Positions 1 to 8,190 of a stretch of 62,117 nt of DNA are shown piece after piece. Below the pieces are notes generated by a model. It was not told the origin of the DNA and ran no database searches. It saw nothing but the letters and a program-made list of their open reading frames with translations. Where the stretch lies: positions 1 through 62,117 of the forward strand of contig JAGCCX010000062.1 in NCBI GenBank assembly GCA_017651465.1. The letters run 5' to 3'. The position numbers were made by a program, and so were the translations under genes. This DNA is from Bacteroidales bacterium. GTDB taxonomy: Bacteria; Bacteroidota; Bacteroidia; Bacteroidales; UBA932. The stretch's first letter is position 1. Every line of letters starts with the position of its first letter.

Positions 1-261
1 AGGGCCAAGGTCGGCCGCCGCCAGTCCTGACACTGCCGTACGTTGAAGAAGGCCAAGGTCGGCCGCCGCCTGCCCCGACGTCGAGTATCCTGCAAGGGGA
101 CATTCTGACATAGGGCCGAAGTCGAGGATGGTGCCGTTGTCGGCAATGCGGAGCCAGGCGTCGGCGATGACTCTCAGCTCCGACATTTCGGCACCTTGCT
201 TGCGCTCGATCCCCTCGGGCACTATGCCTATCAATTCCCCGATATTGATGATGGTTGTCAT
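1..261 (-). CDS. hutI: Imidazolonepropionase HutI, N-terminal part (cut by window edge)
   Basis: Only the first 87 codons are present; the gene continues past position 1. HutI hydrolyses 4-imidazolone-5-propanoate to N-formiminoglutamate, the third step of histidine breakdown. The start (ATG at 259-261) overlaps the hutH stop as ATGA. Residues 1-55 look like a normal Bacteroidota HutI N-terminus (INIGEL, then DAWLRIADNGTILDFGP). From about residue 62 the reading frame enters an unusual stretch with two AAADLG motifs 16 residues apart, where other HutI proteins go directly to the strand before the metal-binding HTH motif. This is an in-frame repeat insertion (see the repeat feature at 3-76). 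The identification rests on the N-terminus plus operon context, because the catalytic domain is outside the window. Confidence 0.85.
   Translation of the reverse strand, partial: MTTIINIGELIGIVPEGIERKQGAEMSELRVIADAWLRIADNGTILDFGPMSECPLAGYSTSGQAAADLGLLQRTAVSGLAAADLGP
3..76. repeat. Two copies of a 48-bp-period in-frame repeat inside hutI
   Basis: On the plus strand GGCCAAGGTCGGCCGCCGCC occurs at 3-22 and again, identically, at 51-70, a period of exactly 48 bp. On the hutI coding strand each copy gives AAADLG. The core matches the repeat in the GH105 gene at 34011-34154 (GGCCAAAGTCGGCC, also with 48-bp period) and, inverted, in uxaA at 20701. The array may extend beyond the left edge. Confidence 0.8.
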
Positions 262-1745
262 AGGTATTGTTCCTGGCGGATGAATTGTATGGCACTTTCG
301 ATGTAGGGATGCATATAGGAGTCGTTGTCGAGGAAAGGTACGATCTTGCGGAAGTCGTTGAACACTCTTTCGACGGGCTCGGACGAACGGGCGGGGCGGC
401 GGAAATCGAGGGCCTGGGCGGCATTGAAAAGCTCTATGGCGAGCACGGTCTCGACGTTGTCCACTATCCTCACCAGCTTGGTGGCGGAATTGGATCCCAT
501 ACTCACGTGGTCTTCCTGCCCCTGCGATGAGGGGATTGAGTCGCAAGACGCAGGCCAGCAGAGCCCCTTGTTCTGGCTGACTATCGATGCCGCAGTATAT
601 TGGGGGATCATAAATCCGCTGTTGAGTCCGGGGTTGGCAACCAGGTACTTGGGCAGCCCGCGGAGGCCGTGGATAAGCTGGAAAGTACGCCTCTCCGATA
701 TGCTTGCCAGCTCCGACATCGCTATGGACAAGGCGTCCATAGGAATCGCGATGGGCTCGCCGTGGAAATTGCCGGCGGATATGACCATATCCTCGTCGGG
801 GAAGATGTTGGGGTTGTCGGTGGCTGAGTTTATCTCGTTCTCTATGACCGATTTAACGTAGAGTATGTTGTCTTTGACGGCACCGTGCACCTGGGGGATG
901 CACCGGAAGCTGTAAGGGTCCTGTACGTGCTCCTTGGGACGGTTGATCAGCTCGCTGCCCTCGAGAATCTCGCAGAAACGTTGGCCTGTGAGGATCTGCC
1001 CTTTGTGAGGACGCAGCTGGTGGGTCAGGGGCAGGAAAGGCTCTATCCTTCCGTCATAAGCGTCGAGCGACATAGCCCCTATCAGGTCGGCCCAGCGTGA
1101 CAGGCGCATACTCTTGAGCAGCGACCATACTGCGTGCGCGCTCATAAACTGGGTGCCGTTGAGCAGTGCCAGACCTTCTTTGGACTGGAGCACTATGGGC
1201 TCCCATCCTTTCTGGGCCCATATTTCGGAGGCCTGACGTATTTTACCCTGATACAGCACTTCGCCCAGGCCGAGCAGCGGCAGGCTGAGGTGAGCGAGCG
1301 GCGCCAGGTCTCCGGAGGCGCCGAGCGATCCCTGCTGGTACACCACGGGGAGAATATCCTCGTTGAACATATCTATAAGCCTCTGTACCGTAATGAGCTG
1401 CGCTCCTGAATGTCCGTACGAAAGGCTCTGCGCCTTAAGGAAGAGCATCAGTTTAACGATCTTCGGACGTACGGTCGGCCCTGCTCCGCAGGCGTGCGAC
1501 ACGACCAGGTTATACTGCAGCCGGGAGAGTTCGTCGGAGGGGATGCTAACGTTGCACAGGGAGCCGAATCCGGTGGTAATGCCGTACAGCGGCCTGTTGA
1601 TGTCTTCCATTTTGCTGTCAAGGTACTTGCGGCACTTGACTATGGCATCTACGGCCTCGTCGGAAAGGGCGAGCGTGTATTGACCGTCGATTATTTCTTT
1701 CAGCCTCTCCAGCGAGATATGCTTGGTGGAAATGTAGTGTATCAT
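258..1745 (-). CDS. hutH: Histidine ammonia-lyase HutH
   Basis: 495 aa, normal length for the family. It deaminates L-histidine to trans-urocanate, the first step of histidine degradation, in the cytoplasm. The Ala-Ser-Gly triad that cyclises into the MIO electrophile is visible in GSLGASGDLAPLAHLSL around residues 140-156, and the N-terminal YGITTGFG motif of the aromatic-amino-acid lyases is at about residue 54. The ATG overlaps the hutU stop as ATGA and the stop overlaps the hutI start the same way, so the operon is translationally coupled. No defect is seen. Confidence 0.97.
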   Translation of the reverse strand: MIHYISTKHISLERLKEIIDGQYTLALSDEAVDAIVKCRKYLDSKMEDINRPLYGITTGFGSLCNVSIPSDELSRLQYNLVVSHACGAGPTVRPKIVKLMLFLKAQSLSYGHSGAQLITVQRLIDMFNEDILPVVYQQGSLGASGDLAPLAHLSLPLLGLGEVLYQGKIRQASEIWAQKGWEPIVLQSKEGLALLNGTQFMSAHAVWSLLKSMRLSRWADLIGAMSLDAYDGRIEPFLPLTHQLRPHKGQILTGQRFCEILEGSELINRPKEHVQDPYSFRCIPQVHGAVKDNILYVKSVIENEINSATDNPNIFPDEDMVISAGNFHGEPIAIPMDALSIAMSELASISERRTFQLIHGLRGLPKYLVANPGLNSGFMIPQYTAASIVSQNKGLCWPASCDSIPSSQGQEDHVSMGSNSATKLVRIVDNVETVLAIELFNAAQALDFRRPARSSEPVERVFNDFRKIVPFLDNDSYMHPYIESAIQFIRQEQYL

Positions 1746-3763
1746 ATTGTTTTCAAAGTATTAAGTATCAAAGAGTCGTCCGCTGCGTTGGGGAGCGTGA
1801 CGCGGAGCAGGGGAGTGCGGGCCATCTCCCTTTCGATCGCCGTGCGAGCGCCGTCGTTGCGGGCCCAGCTGCGGCGGGCTATCCCGTTGTTGACGTCCCA
1901 GAAGAGCATCTCGCGTATGTGCCGCTCGCTGTCGGGACTGCCGTCGATCAGCATACCGAAGCCGCCGTTGATGACCTCGCCCCAGCCTACGCCGCCCCCG
2001 TTGTGGATGGAAACCCAGGTGGCGCCGCGGAAAGAGTCGCCGATGACGTTCTGTACCGCCATATCGGCCGTAAACTGCGAGCCGTCGTAGATGTTGGAGG
2101 TCTCGCGGAAGGGGGAATCGGTGCCCGAGACGTCGTGGTGGTCGCGGCCCAGAACGATGGGTGCCTTTATTTCGCCTTTGCGTATGGCCTCGTTGAATGC
2201 AAGCGCTATTTTTGTGCGTCCTTCGCAGTCGGCATAGAGTATGCGCGCCTGCGAGCCTACCACCAGGTGATTGCGGCCGGCTTCTCGTATCCAGCGGATA
2301 TTGTCCCTCATCTGGGGTGCAATGTCCTCGGGGGCGCTTGCGGCAATCTTGGTCAGCACTTCTACTGCCAGCTCATCGCTCTTCTCCAGGTCGGAGGGAT
2401 CTTCGCTCATACATACCCATCTGAAGGGGCCGAAGCCGTAGTCGAAGTACAGGGGCCCCATAATGTCCTGGACATAAGAGGGATAGCGGAAGCGTCCGTC
2501 GGGCAGCAGCACATCTGCACCGGCCCTGGAGCTCTCGAGCAGGAAAGCATTGCCGTAGTCGAAGAAATACATTCCGCGCCCGGTGAGCTTGTTGATTGCG
2601 GCAACCTGCCTGCGGAGCGAAGAGCGTACCGCCTCTTTGAAGCGCCCGGGCTCTTCGGCCATAAGGCGTTTGGATTCTTCGAAGCTGAAGCCCACGGGGT
2701 AGTATCCTCCCGCCCAGGGGTTGTGGAGCGAGGTCTGGTCGGAGCCGAGATCGACATTGACTCCTTCTGCGGCAAGCCTCTCCCAAAGGTCCACTACGTT
2801 GCCGACGTACGCCAAGGACACTGTCTCCTTGTCAGAGACGGCCTTGCGTATGCGCGGGATGAGTTCGTCGAGACTGCTGTGCAGCTCGTCAACCCATCCT
2901 TGCTCGTAACGCTTGCGGGCGGCCTGGGGGTTGATTTCCGCAGTCACGCTCACTACTCCGGCAATGTTGCCCGCCTTGGGCTGAGCGCCGGACATTCCGC
3001 CCAGACCGGCCGTCACAAAGAGCATCCCGCTTCTGTCGTCTCCGCTTATGCCTCTCTTCTTGAACTGCTTGCGGGCGGCGTTCATAACGGTAATGGTGGT
3101 TCCGTGCACTATGCCCTGGGGACCTATATACATATAAGAACCGGCAGTCATTTGCCCGTACTGGCTCACACCGAGGGCGTTGAACTTCTCCCAATGGTCC
3201 TGCGAGGAGTAGTTGGGAATGACCATTCCGTTGGTGACTATTACGCGGGGCGCATCTTTATGCGAAGGGAAGAGTCCCAGGGGATGTCCGGAGTACATTA
3301 CCAGGGTCTGCTCTTCTGTCATCGTGGCAAGGTACTGCATAGTGAGACGGTACTGCGCCCAGTTCTGGAAAATGGCCCCGTTGCCTCCGTAAATGATAAG
3401 CTCGTGCGGGTGCTGGGCAACGCGGGGGTCCAGGTTGTTCTGAATCATTGCCATAATGGCCGCAGCCTGCCTGCACCGTGCCGGATACTCGTCGATAGGC
3501 CGGGCGTACATCTCGTAGGCCGGGCGGAAACGGTACATATAAATGCGTCCGAAGTGATGCAGTTCATCAGCGAATTCGGGCGCCAGTACGGCGTGATGCT
3601 TGGCGGGGAAATAGCGAAGGGCATTGCGCAGGGCAAGGGCTTTTTCTTCCTCGGATAGTATGTCTTTGCGGCGTGGTGCGTGGTTGATTTGGGTGTCGTA
3701 CGGACGGGGCTGGGGCAAAATGTCAGGAATGCCCGAAAGAATATCTTCCTGGAATGCGTTCAT
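1742..3763 (-). CDS. hutU: Urocanate hydratase HutU
   Basis: 673 aa, the long form of urocanase. It converts urocanate to 4-imidazolone-5-propanoate with tightly bound NAD+. Typical urocanase blocks are present: YGGNGAIFQNWAQYRLTM near residue 124, MYSGHPLGLFPS, a glycine-rich FVTAGLGGMSGAQPKAGN around residue 250 for NAD binding, and HNGGGVGWGEVINGGFGM near residue 590. The start ATG shares one base with the ftcD stop (TAATG at 3761-3765), indicating co-translation. Between HutH and HutU the whole urocanate part of the pathway is covered. Confidence 0.97.
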   Translation of the reverse strand: MNAFQEDILSGIPDILPQPRPYDTQINHAPRRKDILSEEEKALALRNALRYFPAKHHAVLAPEFADELHHFGRIYMYRFRPAYEMYARPIDEYPARCRQAAAIMAMIQNNLDPRVAQHPHELIIYGGNGAIFQNWAQYRLTMQYLATMTEEQTLVMYSGHPLGLFPSHKDAPRVIVTNGMVIPNYSSQDHWEKFNALGVSQYGQMTAGSYMYIGPQGIVHGTTITVMNAARKQFKKRGISGDDRSGMLFVTAGLGGMSGAQPKAGNIAGVVSVTAEINPQAARKRYEQGWVDELHSSLDELIPRIRKAVSDKETVSLAYVGNVVDLWERLAAEGVNVDLGSDQTSLHNPWAGGYYPVGFSFEESKRLMAEEPGRFKEAVRSSLRRQVAAINKLTGRGMYFFDYGNAFLLESSRAGADVLLPDGRFRYPSYVQDIMGPLYFDYGFGPFRWVCMSEDPSDLEKSDELAVEVLTKIAASAPEDIAPQMRDNIRWIREAGRNHLVVGSQARILYADCEGRTKIALAFNEAIRKGEIKAPIVLGRDHHDVSGTDSPFRETSNIYDGSQFTADMAVQNVIGDSFRGATWVSIHNGGGVGWGEVINGGFGMLIDGSPDSERHIREMLFWDVNNGIARRSWARNDGARTAIEREMARTPLLRVTLPNAADDSLILNTLKTI

Positions 3764-5469
3764 TATAAGTCGATATTGCTGTTAACTGCATCAAGAACTT
3801 GGGCTTCGAGTTTGAGCGCCTCGGCTTCGATCTGGTCGGCGCGCTTCAGAAGGGGCTCCGCCGCGCTTTTATCCTTCAGGCCTGCTGAATTGATGCGCAC
3901 ATTGAGCTTGGCGCCACGGATACCTGCCACTGCGGCGAGCGCTGCCACGCCGGCATCGGAGGCCGATGCCGGATTGCCGGTGCGGGCCATAGTCAAAGCG
4001 AGGGGCAGGGCTTTGAGGGATGCTTCCATAGTGCGCAGGGGAACCGACGCGGCATAAAGAGTCGCATCTTCGAGCGCCGATGCGCGGGCTGCTTTCTCCT
4101 CTTCGGTGCCCTTGGGCAGCGAAAGCGCATCCATTATGCGGTTGAATGCGGCCGTGTCTTCATCTACCAGGGCGAGCAGTTCGTCGATGAGCGCCTGGCC
4201 ATTTTCGGCGACATCCGAGAATTCTTTCCACCTCTCGTCCCAGCCTCTCTTGTGTGACGAGAGATTTGCCACCATAGTGGCGAGAGCAGCGCCCAGGGCG
4301 CCCATTGCGGCGGATACGCTCCCTCCTCCCGGAGCTGCCGATTCGGAGGCGGTCTCGCGGGTGAAATCTTTGACACTCATCCTCACGAGCCTCTCCCGCG
4401 CGGCGGCCTCTTCCGGGTTTTCCATCAAGTACTCGATGACTTTCTGGTGCGCATCAAAGGGCTTGAGATCGTCCAGGGACATTGATTTTACCGCTATCTT
4501 GATTATTTCCTCCTCGCTGATTCCCAAAGAGCGCTGCTGCTTTTCGAGGTAAAATTTACCGGCGTCAAGCAGGACCTTTTTGGGTACCAGGCCTACTATT
4601 TCCGCACCAGTCACCCTTAGTCCGCGGGCGGCTGCTGCACGGCACACTTCTTCGAACGCTATATGCAGGGGAGTGGCATCGATATCGGTGATGTTCATCG
4701 ATACCTGGGCAATGCCGTATTCGTCGATGTACCAGCCTATGGCCTTGCATCCCTTGAGGGTGCCGGGGATCCAAAGCTGCTGTCCGTTTTCGTCTTTGAG
4801 CAACTTGCCCGTCAGAGAGCCCCCTTCGCGCGCCTTGCGGCCCTTTTCGCGCACATCGAAGGCCACTGCCATAGCGCGGCGGGTAGATGTGGTGTTGAGG
4901 TTGTAGTTTACGGCTATGAGGAAATTGCGTGCACCTACGTTGGTGGCTCCGGTCCGAGCCACGGTATCGTTCCAGGAATCAGAAAAATCGGGCTTGCGGG
5001 CGGGGTCCGACATCTTGTCGGCGAGAGCCTCATACTCGCCGGCGCGGCATACCGCAAGGTTGCGCCTTTCGGGTTTGAAAGCGGCCGCTTCGTAGCAGTA
5101 GCAGGGGATTCCCAGTTCTTTAAAAAGACGTTCGGCAAGGCCGCGTGCAAGAGAGGCGCACTCTTCAAGGGTGATTCCGGCCACCGGGATGAGCGGGAGT
5201 ACGTCGGTGGCTCCGCTGCGCGGGTGAGCTCCGTGGTGGACGCGCATATCGATGAGTTCCGCTGCCTTGGCGGCCCCGCGGAACGCAGCTTCCAGAACGT
5301 GTTCCGGCTCTCCTACAAAAGTCACTACGGTGCGGTTTGTGGCCTCGCCGGGATCGACATCCAGTACCTTTACTTCCTTTACCGATGCAATAGCTTGAAC
5401 TATACGGTCTATGACCGAACGGTCGCGTCCCTCGCTGAAATTAGGCACGCATTCGATGATTCTTTTCAT
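3763..5469 (-). CDS. ftcD: Bifunctional glutamate formimidoyltransferase / formimidoyl-THF cyclodeaminase
   Basis: 568 aa fusion. The N-terminal ~330 residues are the formiminotransferase (IIECVPNFSEGRDRSVIDRI at the start, HHGAHPRSGATDVLPL near residue 80). The C-terminal ~200 residues are the cyclodeaminase (ESAAPGGGSVSAAMGALGAA). It moves the formimino group from N-formiminoglutamate to tetrahydrofolate and releases ammonia, giving glutamate and methenyl-THF. I chose the ATG at 5469, since a further upstream in-frame codon adds nine atypical residues and would begin inside the promoter box. First gene of the hut operon, behind a TATATTTG box at 5494-5501. The order ftcD-hutU-hutH-hutI has no separate fchA or hutG within the window. 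Confidence 0.95.
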   Translation of the reverse strand: MKRIIECVPNFSEGRDRSVIDRIVQAIASVKEVKVLDVDPGEATNRTVVTFVGEPEHVLEAAFRGAAKAAELIDMRVHHGAHPRSGATDVLPLIPVAGITLEECASLARGLAERLFKELGIPCYCYEAAAFKPERRNLAVCRAGEYEALADKMSDPARKPDFSDSWNDTVARTGATNVGARNFLIAVNYNLNTTSTRRAMAVAFDVREKGRKAREGGSLTGKLLKDENGQQLWIPGTLKGCKAIGWYIDEYGIAQVSMNITDIDATPLHIAFEEVCRAAAARGLRVTGAEIVGLVPKKVLLDAGKFYLEKQQRSLGISEEEIIKIAVKSMSLDDLKPFDAHQKVIEYLMENPEEAAARERLVRMSVKDFTRETASESAAPGGGSVSAAMGALGAALATMVANLSSHKRGWDERWKEFSDVAENGQALIDELLALVDEDTAAFNRIMDALSLPKGTEEEKAARASALEDATLYAASVPLRTMEASLKALPLALTMARTGNPASASDAGVAALAAVAGIRGAKLNVRINSAGLKDKSAAEPLLKRADQIEAEALKLEAQVLDAVNSNIDL

Positions 5470-5493
5470 TATTATGGTTATCAGTTTTATCCC

Positions 5494-5501
5494 CAAATAT
5501 A
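5494..5501 (-). promoter_or_regulatory. -7 promoter box of the hut operon
   Basis: The minus strand reads TATATTTG, an exact match to the Bacteroidota -7 consensus TAnnTTTG. It lies 24 nt upstream of the ftcD ATG. A TTTG that could serve as the -33 element lies at 5520-5523, 18 nt upstream. Inferred from consensus only. Confidence 0.6.
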
Positions 5502-5565
5502 CAGAGTTTTTAGCTCATTCAAAACAATTTCTTGCTATATTTACGGAGTAAAACTAACCACATAA

Positions 5566-6495
5566 ATGAAAGACATTCTTCGATATTTGACTACTTTCAA
5601 ATTCTGGAAGGAGTTATTTATTATGACAATTGGTATGATGATCGCTGCTGCGGCAGTGTATTACTTCATGATACCCAGCAAGTTGGTTCTTGGCTCCATC
5701 TCCGGTTTATCAATCGTCGTTTCGAATCTTCTGGGTATGGCAGGCATAACGGTCAAGGTTTCGGTGGTGGTTATGGCCATAAATGCTATACTCCTCATAA
5801 TGGCCTGGATACTTATAGGCAAGGAATTCGGCGCCAAAACTGTATATACGGCTATGATCCTCGGCCCCCTGCTGGAATTCTGGGAGAAGGTGCTTCCGTA
5901 TGAGAAGCTTATCGAGCCCGGTATGAATTCGGTAATGGGGGAGCCGCTGCTGGACCTCCTGTGCTTCGTTCTGGTGGTGAGCATCTCGCAGACCATATTG
6001 TTCCATATCAACGCATCTACCGGAGGACTTGACATCCTTGCCAAGATAGTTAACAAGTACCTGCATTTCGATATAGGCGTATCGGTTACTGTGGCGGGAG
6101 CCATAATCTGCTGCACCGCATTCACGATCAACCCTTTCCGTATGGTGGTGACGGGTCTGGTAGGCACCTGGATGAACGGCCTTGCCATCGATTATTTTAC
6201 CGCGAGCATCAACAAACGCAAGCGGGTGTGCATAATATCAAAAGATTATGAGCGCCTTCGCAAATACATAATAGAAACGCTCAACCGTGGCTGCAGCCTC
6301 TATGAAGTCAAGGGCGGATACAGTCAGGATGTAAATGTCGAAATCCAGGCCCTGCTTACCCAGGAAGAGTTTTCGAACCTTATGAACCTTATCCGCAACG
6401 AGAAGATACAAGCCTTTATTACGGCGGGAAACGTGAGCGAGATTTACGGCCTGTGGAATAACGAAAAACACCACAAGCGCATAAAGGGATCTTGA
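5566..6495 (+). CDS. YitT family (DUF2179) integral membrane protein
   Basis: 309 aa. The N-terminal ~205 residues hold five or six hydrophobic segments (MTIGMMIAAAAVYYFMIP, VSVVVMAINAILLIMAWIL, LCFVLVVSISQTILF and others), with the family motif NASTGGLDILAKI near residue 150. The C-terminal ~90 residues are the soluble DUF2179 domain. The molecular role of YitT proteins is not established. The gene is divergent from the hut operon with a 69-bp gap that contains TATATTTA at 5536-5543, a near-match to the Bacteroidota promoter box. No functional link with neighbours is evident. Confidence 0.9.
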   Translation: MKDILRYLTTFKFWKELFIMTIGMMIAAAAVYYFMIPSKLVLGSISGLSIVVSNLLGMAGITVKVSVVVMAINAILLIMAWILIGKEFGAKTVYTAMILGPLLEFWEKVLPYEKLIEPGMNSVMGEPLLDLLCFVLVVSISQTILFHINASTGGLDILAKIVNKYLHFDIGVSVTVAGAIICCTAFTINPFRMVVTGLVGTWMNGLAIDYFTASINKRKRVCIISKDYERLRKYIIETLNRGCSLYEVKGGYSQDVNVEIQALLTQEEFSNLMNLIRNEKIQAFITAGNVSEIYGLWNNEKHHKRIKGS

Positions 6496-6499
6496 GACG

Positions 6500-6531
6500 T
6501 TTGTATTTTTGTTCTAAAATACTTACTTTTG
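6500..6531 (+). promoter_or_regulatory. Promoter of the duplicated-domain lipoprotein
   Basis: TTTG at 6500-6503 and TACTTTTG at 6524-6531, separated by 20 nt, match the Bacteroidota -33/-7 arrangement well. The ATG follows at 6554, giving a leader of about 15 nt. This is the best-formed promoter in the window. Confidence 0.65.
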
Positions 6532-6553
6532 AGGGTTATCAAATTCACATACG

Positions 6554-7468
6554 ATGAAAAGAACGCTTATGATTGTAGCGGCAATTGCCGCCTTGTTTGC
6601 AACTTCTTGCAAGAAACCCGTCAATCCAGACCTTCCTACCATCAACTGGGCTTCCAATCCTAATTTCGCCCAGCAGGAACTTGCCCCCGGCCTTGACGGC
6701 GCTGTGGCAGTTTCCGCTCCTGGAAAGATAGATATGCTCACGATTACGCTCGGACTGGGCGATTACGCTATCCTTGCCAATCCTTATATCGGAGTTGCTT
6801 CCAACAAGGGCTCCGGTTCCAAGACCAGCCCTGTCTTCGACATCCTTGACGACAGTACCGTGGCTTCGTTCCTCCAGAGCCTGGGAATGTCTGCCGGATC
6901 GTCGCTCAGGGGCAAGACCCTTACCAATCTTGACCTTGTGAAGATACTGGAGACCCTCATCAAGGGGCAGCCGGTTGCCAACAACACCAGCTTCACGATG
7001 AAGATTGACTTGAAAGACCAGTCCGGCAACACCAAGAGCGCCACGGCCAAGTTCCACTTTACTTCCGCCCCTTCGTTCGTGTGGGATAACAACCCCAGCT
7101 TCGCTGTGGTCGATCTAAACGATGCCCAGTCTCCCGCCAAGATCAAGCTTTCCGCTCCCGGCAAGGTTGACAAGTTTACCATCACCCTCGAGAGCGGCGC
7201 CGACTCCAAGCTTGTCGAATACATCAAGAACCGCACTACCGGTGGCAAGACCGTCATCGACCTGATCGGAGACGCTACGGTCGTTTCGTCTTTCCAGAAG
7301 TATTTCCCCGCCGGCGATGCTCTTTCAGGCAAGACCGATGCCCTTCTGGACTTTGCCTTTATGTACGACTTGAAGTACGATATGGGTGCTTCCACCAATG
7401 TATTCACCCTGTCGGTCACCGACAAGAACGGCAAGAATACGGTAACGCAAGTCAAGTTCAAGAAATAA
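6554..7468 (+). CDS. Lipoprotein of unknown function with two tandem ~130-residue domains
   Basis: 304 aa. A signal peptide ends in a lipobox (LFATSCKK), so the mature protein starts at Cys19 or so and is probably surface- or periplasm-anchored. The rest is an internal duplication. Residues ~30-160 begin INWASNPNFAQQEL and contain SAPGKIDMLTITL, while residues ~170-303 begin FVWDNNPSFAVVDL and contain SAPGKVDKFTITL. Both halves end in a K-rich strand of the type F.MKIDLKD..GN / FTLSVTDKNGKN. That pattern suggests two beta-sandwich repeats. I do not recognise a named family. It has its own strong promoter and a terminator, so it is an independent transcription unit. Confidence 0.85.
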   Translation: MKRTLMIVAAIAALFATSCKKPVNPDLPTINWASNPNFAQQELAPGLDGAVAVSAPGKIDMLTITLGLGDYAILANPYIGVASNKGSGSKTSPVFDILDDSTVASFLQSLGMSAGSSLRGKTLTNLDLVKILETLIKGQPVANNTSFTMKIDLKDQSGNTKSATAKFHFTSAPSFVWDNNPSFAVVDLNDAQSPAKIKLSAPGKVDKFTITLESGADSKLVEYIKNRTTGGKTVIDLIGDATVVSSFQKYFPAGDALSGKTDALLDFAFMYDLKYDMGASTNVFTLSVTDKNGKNTVTQVKFKK

Positions 7469-7481
7469 TACGAGAACTAAC

Positions 7482-7513
7482 AAAAAAGGCTCCGATTGCT
7501 CGGAGCCTTTTTT
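7482..7513. terminator. Bidirectional rho-independent terminator
   Basis: AAAAAAGGCTCCG at 7482-7494 and its exact complement CGGAGCCTTTTTT at 7501-7513 form a 13-bp stem with a 6-nt loop. There is a U-tract on the plus transcript (ending the lipoprotein gene) and an equivalent one on the minus transcript (ending the pectin operon). The 3' arm overlaps the eda stop codon. Confidence 0.92.
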
Positions 7514-8174
7514 ATTTACTGAACCACTGCAGCGATTGTCGGCAGAGTTCGCTGACCGCGGCCCAGTCGCCTGCGGCGAGTATGGCCTTCGGGAAAAGTT
7601 TGGATCCCATACCCACTGCGGTGACGCCGCTACCTGCCCAGGCCTTGAGATTGTCTTCGGCAGGCTCTACGGCGCCGGTGCACATAATCATCGCCCACGG
7701 CAGCGGTGCGAGAATGTTCTTGACAAAGGCGGGACCGCCTACGGTTCCGGCAGGGAACACCTTCACCAGATCGCAGCCGAGCTCTTGTGCACGGACTATT
7801 TCGCTTACGGTGCCGCATCCGGGCGAGTAAGGCACTCCACGGCGGTTGCACAGGGGTACTACTTCCTCTACCAGGCACGGTGAGACGATAAAATCGGCGC
7901 CCATCTGGATGTACAGGGCAGCTGTAGGGGCGTCGAGTATGGTTCCGGCCCCCAGGGCCATCTCGGGGCATTCGGCGCGTACGAAAGCGATGAGGGCTTC
8001 GAACACCTTGTGTGCCCCGTCGCCCCGGTTGGTGAATTCGAAAGCGCGAATGCCGCCGTCGTAGCAAGCTTTTACCACTTTCTTGGTCAGTTCCACGTCG
8101 GAGTTGTAGAACACCGGCACTATTCCGGTGCTGCGAATGATACTCAGAGTATCGATTTTCTTGAATTTAGCCAT
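7512..8174 (-). CDS. eda: 2-keto-3-deoxy-6-phosphogluconate (KDPG) aldolase
   Basis: 220 aa class I aldolase that splits KDPG to pyruvate and glyceraldehyde-3-phosphate, the last step of the uronate pathway encoded upstream. Visible family features are GIRAFEFTNRGDGAH, LGAGTILD (residues ~75-82), FIVSPC (~98) and the Schiff-base lysine segment LVKVFPAGTVGG (~136). ATG 8174 is preferred, since the longer reading frame would overlap the kdgK stop and adds 15 non-homologous residues. Last gene of the 30-kb pectin run, 16 nt after kdgK and ended by the terminator at 7482-7513. Confidence 0.95.
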   Translation of the reverse strand: MAKFKKIDTLSIIRSTGIVPVFYNSDVELTKKVVKACYDGGIRAFEFTNRGDGAHKVFEALIAFVRAECPEMALGAGTILDAPTAALYIQMGADFIVSPCLVEEVVPLCNRRGVPYSPGCGTVSEIVRAQELGCDLVKVFPAGTVGGPAFVKNILAPLPWAMIMCTGAVEPAEDNLKAWAGSGVTAVGMGSKLFPKAILAAGDWAAVSELCRQSLQWFSK

Positions 8175-8190
8175 AGTAAATTGAATTGAC

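Noticed and set aside
1919-3658. Long plus-strand open frame opposite hutU (and similar ones opposite ftcD, the esterases, susC and gyrB)
   Set aside because: These are antisense shadows of high-GC coding sequence. Their translations are low in recognised motifs, and the opposite strand carries complete, well-known enzymes.
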